Below, piece by piece: positions 25,055-36,633 of a stretch of 64,000 nucleotides of DNA; the stretch's first letter is position 1, and every line of letters begins with the position of its first letter. The DNA lies in contig CP087216.1 in NCBI GenBank assembly GCA_020912385.1, forward strand, positions 1,550,001 through 1,614,000. The letters are read 5' to 3'. A program made the position numbers and the translations under genes. The notes beneath the pieces are model-generated. The model saw only the letters and a program-made list of their open reading frames with translations, had not been told where the DNA came from and did not search any database. This DNA comes from Neofusicoccum parvum. Taxonomy: Eukaryota > Ascomycota > Dothideomycetes > Botryosphaeriales > Botryosphaeriaceae.

Positions 25055-25882
25055 CTACGAGATTTTCCGGACGAATGCTAGTATTTCTTTCCCCAATTGC
25101 ACAGGCTGTTCAAGAGGGACTAAGTGCCCACAGTTCTCGATATCCTTGTTGATCCATCCTGAATCTGTCCCCAGCAATCCCACCATGTCCTTTTCAAAGT
25201 CCTTATCACCCCTCAGGACCAAGACCGGTGCCTGGATCCTATCCACCAAATCTCCAAAATCTTGGCCCAGCGCATATTCCGGCCAGGCCACCTTGGCCCA
25301 CTCATTCCCCCTCAACGAATCCCCCACGCAAGCCGCCACAGCATCCTCCGCCAACGCTCCAGGCGCCGCCGTCAGCACGTTGTCCAAGACAAACCTCACG
25401 CTCTCGGCGCTTTCATATGCGGCGCGTTGCTGCGCCTTCGCCTCGGCTGGCAGCTCGAGGCCACGCAGCGGCGCCGGGGCAACGAGGACCAGCCCCTTCA
25501 GATGCGGCGACGCAGCAGCGGTGGCAGCGTAGTGCTGCGCGACTTTGGCCCCCATGGAGTGGCCGACGAGGACGAAGCCGGCGCGGCCGTCCCGCAAGCC
25601 GGTTGCGGACAGGACGGCGGAGAGGTCTGACGACATGGCTTCGATGCCGTAGGCGCCGGGATCGGGCGGTCCGGTGCTGGGCGCCCATCCTCTGGCATGG
25701 TAGCAAACAGTGTGGAAGCCGGCGAAGGGGGGTTGGTCGAGCAGAGTCGCCCATGTTGAGGGAGAGCCGCCGTAGTAGTGCAGGAAGACGAGAGAGGGAT
25801 GCTCTGGAGACGGCTTGCCGCGCGCCTCGTAGTGGATAACGGAGCCATCGCCGGCCTTGGTTGTCTGAGTATCGATTTCCAT
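25055..25882 (-). CDS. Alpha/beta hydrolase, unknown substrate
   Basis: Single exon, 275 residues. Alpha/beta hydrolase fold with the oxyanion region HYYGGSPSTW, nucleophile elbow GHSMG (S109), an acid in LRGDKDF (D226 or D228) and catalytic histidine in ENCGHLVPLEQP (H253). The lid is short. The overall pattern resembles the bacterial-type haloperoxidase/esterase branch common in fungi. The substrate cannot be told from sequence. No signal peptide, so probably cytosolic. The start is the first ATG after an upstream AT-richer promoter; there is no sign of an intron. Confidence 0.88.
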   Translation of the reverse strand: MEIDTQTTKAGDGSVIHYEARGKPSPEHPSLVFLHYYGGSPSTWATLLDQPPFAGFHTVCYHARGWAPSTGPPDPGAYGIEAMSSDLSAVLSATGLRDGRAGFVLVGHSMGAKVAQHYAATAAASPHLKGLVLVAPAPLRGLELPAEAKAQQRAAYESAESVRFVLDNVLTAAPGALAEDAVAACVGDSLRGNEWAKVAWPEYALGQDFGDLVDRIQAPVLVLRGDKDFEKDMVGLLGTDSGWINKDIENCGHLVPLEQPVQLGKEILAFVRKIS

Positions 25883-26874
25883 GATCCCTGTTGCTCTTTT
25901 GAACTTTGGGCGATTGTTGTCAGATGGATGGCCACTGCTTTTATGTATACGCGGAGGAGTTGATATGACGTGGTGTGAGCGGAATCCTTCCGCTCTAACT
26001 CAGCAGCTGTCATAATTTATCTACAGTTCATGTTGTGATCATTTGGTGGTTGGGTATTTGTCATTGTTGTAAGCGCTATTCCGTGTTGATTTGGAGATGT
26101 TGGAGCACTCAAGCGACTGCGAGCAACGCCCGAAACAGAACACTTAACCACAAGGGGCAGCGCACCAAGACAAACTCTACAAGTAGCTTCGAGAGGCATA
26201 CCCTATCGCACATCAGATTGGCAATCATGTCGCGACGTAGTATAATTGTGATTAAATGCTACCCAGCTTGTTGCAGGCCGGCATTCTATAGGATTTAATG
26301 CCGCCACCATGACCGAGGACCTTGTGTCACCTGCTTCCGTGGACCGTAGCGTTCATAGAGGTGAGGCGCTGCCCCAGCGAAGAGCACGCCAACGGCATCA
26401 ACAAGGGTCCCCATTGACCAACGTGCCGAGGACTTTCGCCTCCAAGGTCTGCTGAGAATAGGTGGAGCAAGGCTGCGTTGGCACATATTTGCTGGCATGC
26501 AAGAGCCAAAAAAAAAAAAAAGCCCACCCAACCTTTATTTAGATGAGCTACTATCATTGAAGATACCTTGGACGTTTACTTGGAGTTGCATAGGTGATTT
26601 AGAACTCATCAATGTGACTTCCTGCATTCTCCGGCAGAGCCGCATATGATTTCATGTGCGCAGCGCTTACGGTCCCTTCGTGAAGCACTTCGCCATATAA
26701 CCTATGTCACATCAAAAATGAACCAAGTTAAAAATCCACAGCCTTTGTTTTCCATTTTCCTAACGATATCAGCGCCATATCGATGCAAACCCAGGGTATC
26801 AGCTACCGCAGCAAATCCTTCTCGTCACGCCCTTATCAGCCACATAATCCATCCTTTCAGATCCCTTACATCTC
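25883..26874. other. Intergenic, no gene seen
   Basis: Promoter side of the hydrolase and 3' flank of POL31. Contains a run of 14 A around 26508-26521. Frames found are short and not protein-like. Confidence 0.5.
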
Positions 26875-28654
26875 CTACTTCTCCACCAGCTCTACCTCAA
26901 TCACCTCCACCTCCCGCGTTTCTGAATCTACTAGCACAACCTGCCCTGTCTCCTTGAATCTCGGCAGCGCAATTAGCACAACCTCCTGCCCCGCCGGTCC
27001 CTCAATAATCCTGGTGCCGAACGCTGGTTGATTACCAGCAAAGTATACGTGCGGGCAATCCGTGATAAGCAGCGGGTCGTCATCCTGGAAGGGATAGCAC
27101 CCTATTCAAACCACTAATGTCAGCAAAACCGTAAGAAAAAAAGGGGGGAAGGCCATTCTGGATTAGGGTTTAAGAGTGAAGAAAAGAACTCACACAGCGT
27201 ATCCGGCGCCGTCGGTGCATTACACCGCCACCTCAGCATCGACGCCATCATCTCAAGCCGATCATCGCTCTCGACGTACTTGAACACGTCGCTGACAGGC
27301 TGCCCGCCGCTTCCCAGGAACCGCCACCCTTCGACCTCGCCCTCCCATGGATTCGTCACCGGATCGAACGTCCCGGGCCCGGCGTCTTCCGCCTGCTTCG
27401 CCGGCGACCTTGCCCACGTCCTGGCCTTCGGGAACAGCGCCGGGTGCAGCGGCTGTTGCGGGATCTGGACGTTGGCAGGGTCGGTCTGGCCAGGCAGGAG
27501 TGTGACGGGGATGGTGGGCAGGATGCTTTCGAGGAAGGCGTCGAGGTGGTCGGTGGGCGCGGCGTTGTAGGACGAGGCGTCATAACCATACTTCTTGCTG
27601 CCGCCGCGTTTGGTGGCGGCAAGCTCCTCGCGCGATGGGATGGGACAGGCGTTGGCGAGTGAGTCGCCGGCTATGATAAGGCGCGAGATAGTCGCCGCTT
27701 TCGCAGCCACTTCCGGGCCGCCCAGCTCGCCGCACAGGGTCTCGGCTAGTAGATTCAATTGTAACAAATCTGTGGCGCTGCCGCTGATTTGCAGGCCGCT
27801 GATGAGCGCAATTTTGTTGCCGCTGGGCTTGTATGTGTCCTTCTTGCTCTTGCCGGACACAGCGCTCGCGCTATCCTCCAGCTCCCACCGCGCTGGCTGG
27901 CGGGGTAGGTCGGCGACTATGATGTCGGCAACCTCGAAAACGCCATCCGAGTTCTCGGTGCCGATGGCGGCGATGATGGCGCCAGTGACGAGGATCTGGT
28001 CCTTGAGGCAACGGCCGGTGAGACGCAGACGACCGGACTCGTCCTCGATCATTGTCTCGTGTGTGCCGTCGGGCGAGATATATTTTTCGCAGGGCGGGGG
28101 CGCAGATATCCAGTGCTGTTGCATGTATTCCCTTAGCAGCGTCATTTTAGCTCACAGAACTTGATATCGTACCTCTTTCGATATATCGTCCAGCACTTTC
28201 GGCTTCAGTGGCATCTCCATGTATATGGTGCCAACGACCCAGCACAGCTCCCCTTGCCTGACATCTAGCACACGTTCGACCTGTCGCGCCTTTTCCCCTG
28301 CAAGCTTTTTGTACGTCCGCATTAGCGCTGGCCGTGCGAGTGGCGAGTTCGGCAGCAGGATTTACCTGGTAATTCTCCCACGCCTCGGCGGCGACCTGCT
28401 CAACGATGGGCTTGAGCTGCACCAATCGCAGGAAATACATGTCGGCGTATTGTTGCACATAGTGACGATCTTCGCCCTTGGGTAGTTCGAATGTTGAGAG
28501 CGACGTGTATGCGGGCGGGGCTTCTCGCGATGCGGCGGGGATGTTGTCGCCAGAGCTGCGTTGCGTCAATGATCAAAGCCTGCGCAAGCTGGGTGGTGAG
28601 TTGTACGCACGAGGGAGGCTGCATGTAGGCATTGTACCCTTCGACGGCCGTCAT
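26875..28654 (-). CDS. POL31: DNA polymerase delta small subunit (B subunit, Pol31/Cdc1)
   Basis: Five exons (28611-28654, 28366-28555, 28173-28304, 27194-28115, 26875-27101) with introns of 55, 61, 57 and 92 nt give 504 residues. Joins restore the family motifs LDVRQGELCWVVGTIYMEMPLKPKVLDDI, HWISAPPP, LISGLQISG, LPGQTDPAN, and the C-terminal block [33 protein letters not shown]. The N-terminal OB fold and the inactivated phosphoesterase domain are thus both present. By family, the subunit bridges the catalytic Pol3 to Pol32 and is essential for lagging-strand synthesis. Five exons in a 1.5-kb coding region is intron-rich for this window. MluI-box and SCB-like sites lie just upstream. Confidence 0.95.
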
Positions 28655-28737
28655 GGTGTGGAAGCAGGGCGGTGTTCACGGGCGTGGTTGAAGGAGTGTA
28701 GCGCATGCGGGCATGGATGGGTGAGGCTGGCGCGTCG

Positions 28738-28757
28738 CGCGAAACCAATTTACGCGT
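28738..28757 (-). promoter_or_regulatory. Candidate SCB and MCB cell-cycle sites upstream of POL31
   Basis: CGCGAAA at 28738-28744 fits the Swi4/6 box (CNCGAAA, here on the + strand) and ACGCGT at 28752-28757 is the MluI cell-cycle box. They are about 85-100 bp before the POL31 start, a good place for MBF/SBF control of a replication gene. ACGCGT also occurs elsewhere in this GC-rich window, so chance is possible. Confidence 0.35.
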
Positions 28758-29298
28758 CGCGCTTCTCCGACGTCACTCCGGTCGTCTTTGATCGCCCCGC
28801 ACCCCATTGGCGGGCCAGGACAAGTGCTTTATTCGCTTCTCTCGTCCACCGGCTAATGATATATAACTCAACTGTTCTCCTAAGGTTAGTCCGCACGGCC
28901 AAAACTCCGGCACGCGCAGTTCTGATACCTAGTCGATGCCTCTGCTGCCCCCCCTCGACGGAGCCGTCTGCACCGCTCACGCGGCCGAGGCTCTGCATCG
29001 AGAAAGAGCAGAGATAGTTTGATCTTGCGCTTGGCGTGCACGAGGCACAGCAACGCCCGACAACAATGGATGAGAGTGTTGAGGCCGTTGCGTAATCTGT
29101 TCGGTACGCGCGTTGACATAGACATCACAGCAAGAAAGCGGTGCACAGCCTAACCCCCAACAATGCAAACCTCAATTGCCTATCCATTGTCCATTCGACA
29201 CCGTCTCGCCGTCCATGCTGCCGTAGTTTTTACATCCCAATTATCCGTGAGTAGAGTTATGATACAAGAATACATACCGTTCTAAATTCTGAACGTCT
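28758..29298. other. Intergenic, no gene seen
   Basis: Distal POL31 promoter and CYM1 3' flank. No coding or RNA signal recognised. Confidence 0.5.
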
Positions 29299-32200
29299 TT
29301 ATGCTGCACCTGTGGCTTCTGCGACTATCTCCTGCACTTGCTCCGCCATGTGCAAGTCGTTGACCTGCCAATCACTCTTCACCCACTCCTTTTTCTCGCC
29401 TAGCACGGCGAGGTTCCCTTTCTGCACTCCGTTGACGAGAAATTCTTGCGCAGCGTGCTTAACGTCATTGGCAGTGACGTCGAGGAGCTGCTCTCGTCTT
29501 GTCTGCTGCATCTGATGGTCGACTCCACTGAGGAATCTATTCATACCTTCTTGGCTCACGCTCTCAGGCGCATCCAGAGACTGGAATACGCTGAGCTTGG
29601 CCTCTTCGATATCCTTGTCGGACCATTCGCGATCACGTGCCCAAACGCCGGACTCGTTGATGATTTTAATGGTGTTTTGCGGATTCGGGTCGCGGTAGCT
29701 GTAGAAGCCAAAGATGCCACCGAGACCATTGGCGTATGCGCCACCGCCATATGCGCCACCCTTCTCGCGGATCTCATGGTGCAGGTGTTTGTGCGTCAGA
29801 AGCTGAGCGAGGATTTGCAGTGGCGCACCGCTGGCCGAGACGTATGGGACGGTCGGGATGCTCAATCCAGAGTAGTACACCTGGTAGGGCAGAGGGAAGA
29901 AAGATTTCGCGCTACGCGGGAACGTAGTCAAACGAGAGATGGTTGGCATCTCTGTCTGATTCGCGGGAATAGTGGAGAGGAACTTAGCAAGAGCTTGCTC
30001 ATTTGAGGAAGAGCTTTCCGCCCCGCAGGTCAAGGCAACACGCAAATTTTTGCTGTTTGAGATGGCAACCGACTGAAGCGTCTTTAACTTGCTGATCACA
30101 TCATCAAAAGGATCGGACGCGGATCTTGAAGCCAGGCTGGTGGTCAGCTTAACCTGAGTAAGGCCAGATGTCTGCTCTCGCAGCCGCGCAGCAGGCGTCA
30201 AGCCAGCCTCTGCGTACTTCCTGGCGTATGCATGGCCTGACTCTGCCACTGAATTGACAGCTCCACTTGCAGAAGCCTGGAGGAGCTGGCGGATCTGCTT
30301 CTCTGCCTCTGGCCCGTCGAAGTTTGTCTCGGTAATGAGGATCCGCAGCAAGTCGTACATTGCCGGAACATTGCGATCCAAGGCGGATCCAGCGAAGGCA
30401 AGACCCTCCTCATATCCTTGAATGTTCTTGGGGGAAGGTGTCGAATGGTATCCAATAGTGAGACCACCAGTCTTCAGCTTGATCAGCTCTTCCAGCTGCT
30501 CCATGGTCTGGTTCTTAGTCCCGAGTCTCATAAGTGCGTCGCTGAAGAGTGGAATCATCTCCCGGAGCTCGTCTGGCAGGTTCTCGAATACGTTGACAGC
30601 GCGGAAGTAGGTCAGGCCATTAGTTGGGGCCTCTCTCCACTGCACTTTCACATCTCCGACCTGGCTGTCCCGAATGGCTTTCTTGTCCTTCTGGCGCGGG
30701 ATATCCTTGACGTGGACGGTTGGAAGGCAGCTGAGGTCTTGCTTTCTTCCCTTTTCCTGTTCCTCGAGCAGTTCGAGCTCGCGTTGTTCCAGGAACTTGT
30801 GTGCCTCTTCTTCAGTGCCAAAGTTCTTCGTGGTTTCAAGGATTTTCGAAGCCAGTCGATGAGACTCCTCTTTGGCAATTTCTTGCGCGTAAGTCTCCGA
30901 CGGCTCCATGGTAAACGTGAAGGTGTTATCCTTCAGTAGATACTTCTCTAGGAGGCTTTCGAGGTAACCACCTTTGGCGTACTCAGCCTTGAAAGCATCA
31001 ACGGTCTCGTTCCATGCCAAAGCGTCGAATGGATCAACACCATTGAACCAGCCTGGCTTGAGACGTTGCATAAGACCCATTCCAAAATGAGCAGTCTTGT
31101 GCTTGAGGCCTATTTCTAGTTGATGCAAAATGCCATCGACTTTCGTCTGGCTGAAACCCTTCTCCTTGACTTCCGCCAGAGTCCTAAAGATTGCTTCCTT
31201 GACTTTGGGAACGTCATCCTTCTTGACGCCGTTGAGACCAACAGAGAAGAGCCCAGTTTTTCCAGATCCATCATAGCCAGTGTTCGGGCTCCAGTCTGGG
31301 CCCAGCCCTGTCTCAATCAAGCCCCGATACAGAGGAGAGCCATAGCCATCCAGCAGTAGAGACGACAGAACTCCGAGAGAGAAGGTCTCCAGGATATCCG
31401 ACGAGTCACACATCAACCAAGATGTGGAGGTCTTGTACTGCATATCCGCAGGCACCAAGGGATCAATGGGACCTGTTACGGTCACATTCTTAGGCCCGCT
31501 GGCTAGATCAATCGGAGCCTTGATGTCTGTATCAACGCGAATCTTGTTGAACTTCTCCAACTGCGCGCCAATCTCCTTTAGATGTTCGTCAAGCGGCATG
31601 TCGCCATACGTGAAAACCTTGGCGTTGCTTGGATGGTAATGGTCGGCATGGAACTTTCTCAGCTGCTCGTGGGTCAGGTCGGTAATTTTCTGTGGGTCGC
31701 CTCCCGAGTTGTTGATGTCCGGGAAGATGTGGTCCTGGAATCTGATGTAGTAGAGGTAGCTTGCGTCCGACATCTGGCCCTTCATCTCATTGTAGACGAC
31801 ACCCTTGAAAGCCAGCTGGTTGTCTTTCGACGCAGGTTCCAGCGGGTTCTCCGGGCCAATACGCCAACCTTCTTGCGTGAAGTCATTGGCTTTGAGGAGG
31901 GGGTGCAGAGTGGCATCGAGATACACAGACATGAGATTCTTAAAATCCTGCGGGTTCGTGGTGGCGAACGGGTAGGTCGTGTGGTCTGAGGACGTGAAGG
32001 CGTTCATGAAATTGGACAGCGACCGCGGTAGCATCTTGAAGAAGGGGTCCCGGACAGGGTACCTGGATCAAGTCAGCGCGTGCTTGCAGGACTCCAGACA
32101 TGCAGACAGACTTCTCGCTGCCGCACAGAGTGGTGTGCTCCAGAATGTGCGGGACGCCAGTGTCATCGGGGGGATTCGTCTTGAAGCCAATGGAAAAGAC

Positions 32201-32467
32201 ATTGTTGGAGTCGTCTCTGGCGACATGCAGGTAGTCGGCGCCCGTCTGGTCATGCTGCAGGTGGATGGCGGTAAGCTCGAGTTCCGGGACGTGCTTGGCA
32301 CGGCGCAGCGTGAAGCCATGCAGCTGCGATCCGACTTTCGGGTATTTCTGGAGATCCGTCACCGACGCCAGGCCTCTGGCGGGCGCGCCGGCGGCGGCAG
32401 AGACGCGCAGGAAAGGCGCATGGGTGCGCGCGGCCAACAGTGCCGGCCGGGAGGAAGCGCGTAGCAT
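29299..32467 (-). CDS. CYM1: Mitochondrial presequence protease (Cym1/PreP, M16C)
   Basis: Two exons, 32112-32467 and 29299-32062, with a 49-nt intron, give 1039 residues. The intron splits the conserved block after HTTLCGSEK, and splicing gives [12 protein letters not shown] as in the family. The inverted zinc motif HILEH is H107, E110, H111. The start at 32467 gives an Arg/Ala-rich presequence ([20 protein letters not shown]); an in-frame ATG 24 codons upstream would place a hydrophobic stretch before it and was not chosen. Two M16 halves are joined by a long helical hairpin, and the C-terminal Arg/Tyr region [15 protein letters not shown] is visible. In the family it degrades cleaved presequences in the matrix. 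Divergent from the taxilin gene. Confidence 0.95.
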
Positions 32468-33228
32468 TGCAAAGAAGTCGATGAAGAGCAAGCGAGCGAT
32501 GACGAGGGCGGCCGCCGACTTCATGATGGCCGGCGCCACTCGCGCAGTCGCGCCGAGCGAGCTGCTTAGTCAGGGCACGGTGCGGGCATGTCACCACGGC
32601 GTCGGGACAGGGCCGCGAGAGGGCCGGCTGGAGGCTGGTGGGCGCGAGCGGCACAGCGTCGACGGGCGGGCGGCTTTATGTAGCTGTGGCTCGCGGCTGG
32701 CGGGGGCCTGGTGGTGGGCGCAAAGCTTGTGGCAGGCGCGCATGCCTCGTCTTTGGACGGTGCTGCAAGCCTCCGTCACGGCAGAAGATTGCCTGCCGAC
32801 GCCCATCCTTCCACTCCACAGTCACCATTCGCCCGACACCGAAGAGCGCGGCCTGCCCCAAACCACCACCCCAGGCCTGCCCCCCTCCCTCGCTCACTTC
32901 CCCGCCCAATCCCCGCCGTCTTGCGTGCTCTCCGCCGCTCGCAAAGCCCCAGTCTCAGCTACGCAGCATAACCTTCGGGCGGCTCTCTTCGGATCGCCCA
33001 CTCAAACCATCTTACGCCGAGCAGCAGCCCCTCCCATAGCTGCAGACGCCCGCTTTCTATGTAAAGCCCGCCCCACCGACACCCTTTCGCGCGCTCTGGG
33101 CCGTGGCCGCACGGTCAAACAGACCCCGAGGCGCGCACCCATCTCTGGCGCACCCACTCCAGCCCGCTCAAGAGCCCTCGCAGTCCCCGCACGCGGGCGC
33201 CCCGGACAGCTTGTCGCTGAGTCGTACC
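32468..33228. promoter_or_regulatory. Divergent promoter region, CYM1 / taxilin
   Basis: 761 bp, GC-rich and pyrimidine-rich near 32820-32920. Frames on both strands are open but low in protein character. Confidence 0.5.
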
Positions 33229-34789
33229 ATGACGGAGGAGACGCACGCTCCAATGGCGACCTCGACGGCACCACCGCCCGCACCTGCGGGCCCGCCACCC
33301 AAGAAGGGCAAGAACAAGAAGGGAGCCGACCCGAGAGACGCTTCGGAGCAAATTGCCGCGAAGATAGCCCAGCTGGAGCTGGATGCTGCAGGAGAAAAGG
33401 ACCAGGATGTTGAGATTGAGCGCGAGGTCAAGAAGGCGAACCGGGAGCTGTCGCAGCTGCTGTCGCAAATCGAGTCGCCCATGAAAAAGGTCGACGAGGT
33501 ACGGAGGAGGTATACCGCTCTGTTTGCTGACATGAAGCGGACAGAGCGCGAGCATGTCAAGGCCAAGAAGCGCGCAGATCAGCTGCAGAAAGAGAAGGAC
33601 TCAGGCAAGACCGACTTGAACAAGATGACCACACTGAAGGAGCGTCTGGAGAAGATGTCGCGCGACCTCACAAAGGAAAACAAGAAGCTCAAGGTATGTT
33701 GTGGCGCTAGCCTGTACGCTATAAGAATGCTCTAGGTGCTGATTACTGTTTGTTTGCTAGGAGGAGAACGTGCAGCGCGAAGCCACCGAGTCCAGACACC
33801 GCGAAGAATTGCACGAGCGCCTCGAACGCATGCTGTTGGATGTCGAGGACGTCATCAACTCGAAGGAAAACCCAGAGCCGCAGCCGGTAGACATGGACTC
33901 GGACAGATTGTACGTGGCATATTGCGTTTGTCATTGGGTGCGAGTGATTAATCTGGTTCGAGTAGATTCGAGGAAAAGTTCAAGTCATTCTTGGACCAAT
34001 GGGAATGCCGAGAGAAGCAGTTCAAGTCCATCCTGCGCGTCAAGGAACTTGAGATTCTCTACCACCAAAACAAGCTGGACCAGCAACGCAGAGCTCAGGA
34101 AGTCGAATCGTCCAAATCCAGCCAGTTGACCCGCCAAGTCACGACATTCTCGCAGACGGAAGCAGAGCTGCGTAGCCAACTGAACATTTATGTGGAGAAA
34201 TTTAAACAGGTGAGTTTGCATATGTCTCGCCTATGGGTCTGGCCGCTGTTCACTTGGTTTCTTGTAGATGACGGAATTAACGAAGCCCCAGGTTGAGGAC
34301 ACGCTCAACAACTCGAACGATCTCTTCCTTACCTTCCGACGTGAGATGGAGGAAATGTCCAAGAAGACGAAGCGCCTGGAGAAGGAGAATCTCGTGCTCA
34401 CCCGCAAGCAAGAGGCGACGAACAAGAACATTCTCGAGATGGCCGAGGAACGAACGCGCAGCCAGTCGGAGATGGAAAAGCTACGACGGAAGAACGAGAA
34501 CCTCGAGAAGCTCTGCCGCGGCATGCAAGCCCAGGGCCGCGGCCAAGTGCCGCCGCACGAACTCGACCCGGACGACGAAGGCACAGAAAGCGAGTACCTA
34601 GACGACGACGAGTACGACGAAGAAGGAAGCGAGGAGTTTGACGAGGACACGGAAGAGGAGGCGATTGACGTGCGCCCCGGACCGGAAGCGAAGGTATACG
34701 GGCCTCCGCCGCCGCCGCCGCAGCAGATGGTCAACGGAAAAGTCAACGGCAAGGCGAACGGGCAGGTCAACGGAGCCAGGAAGTCGTGA
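33229..34789 (+). CDS. Taxilin-family coiled-coil protein
   Basis: Four exons (33229-33693, 33761-33909, 33966-34209, 34268-34789) with introns of 67, 56 and 58 nt give 459 residues. The start MTEETHAP at 33229 has a good context (TACCATGA). A Pro/Lys-rich N-terminus is followed by nearly continuous coiled coil from about residue 45 to 370, with the taxilin signature KFKSFLDQWECREKQFKSILRVKELEILYHQNKL. The C-terminus is acidic (runs of D and E), then a polyproline stretch and short VNGK-type repeats. Taxilins bind free syntaxins and are linked to vesicle traffic in animals; in fungi the role is poorly known. Identification rests on the conserved central segment. Confidence 0.9.
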
Positions 34790-35153
34790 GGGGTTTGTGC
34801 TTGCTGTACGCTAGGTCACGGTTCTCGGAAAGACGATGCACAATACAGTTCCACAGTCCACGCATGCTGATGAGTGATGGGCCCCGAGATCTGCAGGGAG
34901 AGCCGCGGTTGCTGATGTCACGTGTGACGTGATTCCAGGGTCTGACCTCGGAGACGGCGCTTCCCCGCAAGCAGGCGATCCGGATGTACGACAACCGATA
35001 GCCCCGGTCATCTTTTTCCTACCGCCTACAAGAGCTATGCGCGCGCTGACAAGAAGCAGACTCCTGCCGCCGCGCAGACACAACCTCCAGCCTCCCTAGA
35101 CACCAATTGCCGCCATTGTCCTTCCTGCGAAAGACGCCCGCATCTCGATCACC
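34790..35153. other. Intergenic spacer, taxilin 3' flank and NMO promoter
   Basis: 364 bp; no gene or clear site seen. Confidence 0.5.
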
Positions 35154-36203
35154 ATGGCGCCTCCACCAGCCCTCCAAACGCCCCTGTGCAAGCTCCTGGG
35201 CATCAAATACCCCATCATCCTCGCCGGCATGGCGCGCACCTCCGGCGGGCCCCTCGCCGCCGCCGTGTCCAACGCAGGCGGCCTCGGCGTGATCGGTGGC
35301 CTGGGCTACACGCCCGAGCAGCTGCAGTCCATCATCGACGAGATCAAGGCCAACCTCTCCGACCCATCGCTCCCCTTCGGCGTCGACCTCGCGCTGCCGC
35401 AGGTGGGCGGCTCCGCGCGCAAGACCAACCACGACTACACGCACGGCCAGCTCGACGCGCTCGTCGACGTGACGATCAAGAACGGCGCGAAGCTGTTCGT
35501 CAGCGCGGTGGGCGTGCCGCCCAAACACGTCATCGAGCGCCTGCACGCGGCGGGGATACTGGTCATGAACATGGTGGGCGCGCCCAAGCACGCGGTCAAG
35601 GCGCTCGACGCGGGCGTCGACATCGTGTGCGCGCAAGGCGGCGAGGGCGGCGGGCACACGGGCGACATCGCCAACAGCATCCTGATCCCGGCCGTCGTCG
35701 ACGTCGCGAGGCGGTACCGCAGCCCGCTGACGGGCGAGCCGGCCATGGTCGTGGCCGCCGGCGGCATCTACGACGGCCGGGGCCTGGCCAGCAGCCTGAT
35801 GCAGGGCGCGCAGGGCGTCTGGGTCGGCACGCGCTTCGTCGCGAGCGAGGAGGCCGGCTGCTCCAAGATGCACAAGGAGGCCGTTGTTGAGGCGGACTTC
35901 ACCGACACGCTGCGCACGCTGGTCATCAGCGGGCGCCCGCTGCGCGTCAAGATGAACGACTACGTCGCGGCGTGGGAGGCGCAGCCGCAGAAGATAAAGG
36001 AGCTGACGGACCAGGGGATCGTGCCGTTTATGAAGGACATGGATGACGACAAGGATGTGGACATGCCGTTCTTGATGGGCCAGGTTGCGGGCGTGATTAA
36101 AGATGTTAAGCCGGCGAGGGCGATCGTCGAGGAGATGGTGCAGGAAGCTGTGGATATGCTAAGGTTGGGGCAGAGCTATGTGGGTGCGCAGAGCAAGCTG
36201 TAA
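35154..36203 (+). CDS. Nitronate monooxygenase-like FMN enzyme
   Basis: Single exon, 349 residues. TIM-barrel flavoprotein of the 2-nitropropane dioxygenase/NMO family: N-terminal PIILAGMARTSGGPLAAAVSNAGGLGVIGG, the FMN/active-site loop AQGGEGGGHTGD with H168, and the phosphate-binding VVAAGGIYDGRGLASSL followed by GVWVGTRF. In characterised members these enzymes oxidise alkyl nitronates such as propionate-3-nitronate. The C-terminal third (QPQKIKELTDQGIVPF) is of the common fungal type. Very high third-position GC. No targeting signal is seen, though the family is sometimes peroxisomal; the C-terminal SKL tripeptide here is a perfect PTS1, so peroxisomal import is likely. Confidence 0.92.
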   Translation: MAPPPALQTPLCKLLGIKYPIILAGMARTSGGPLAAAVSNAGGLGVIGGLGYTPEQLQSIIDEIKANLSDPSLPFGVDLALPQVGGSARKTNHDYTHGQLDALVDVTIKNGAKLFVSAVGVPPKHVIERLHAAGILVMNMVGAPKHAVKALDAGVDIVCAQGGEGGGHTGDIANSILIPAVVDVARRYRSPLTGEPAMVVAAGGIYDGRGLASSLMQGAQGVWVGTRFVASEEAGCSKMHKEAVVEADFTDTLRTLVISGRPLRVKMNDYVAAWEAQPQKIKELTDQGIVPFMKDMDDDKDVDMPFLMGQVAGVIKDVKPARAIVEEMVQEAVDMLRLGQSYVGAQSKL

Positions 36204-36633
36204 GTTCGTTTCATATGGATCATTCGTATGGTGCAGTGCGGTTCGTGCGTGCGCGGCCAATTTGACAGCTGCTTAAGGTGAAGAAGAGGAAGAGCACTGC
36301 CAACCGTCGCGGACATGCCACCGCATTCGGCGCTTGTCGAATGCGGCAAGCACTTCCTGAACAATCCAATGTCACGACGGTCTCAGGGTAAAGGATCAAG
36401 AGTTTCAAGTGAATACAGACTCCATTCGCATGTCTTTCTTCTCTCCCGATCCACAGCTATGCAATTTTTTCTCCACCAGTGAACAGTCCGCATACTCAGC
36501 CAGCAACGAGGTAGAGCCCTCCTCCCAATATCTGCACTGGTTCACCAAAAAGTTAGCTACGCTAGTACCCTTACGCAGGTAGATCTAACAGACCTCGTTC
36601 GGAGTCATTCTCTGCCCTCGAACTCCATCGCCG
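36204..36633. other. Convergent 3' flanks of NMO and zinc-finger gene
   Basis: 430 bp; nothing recognised. Confidence 0.5.
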
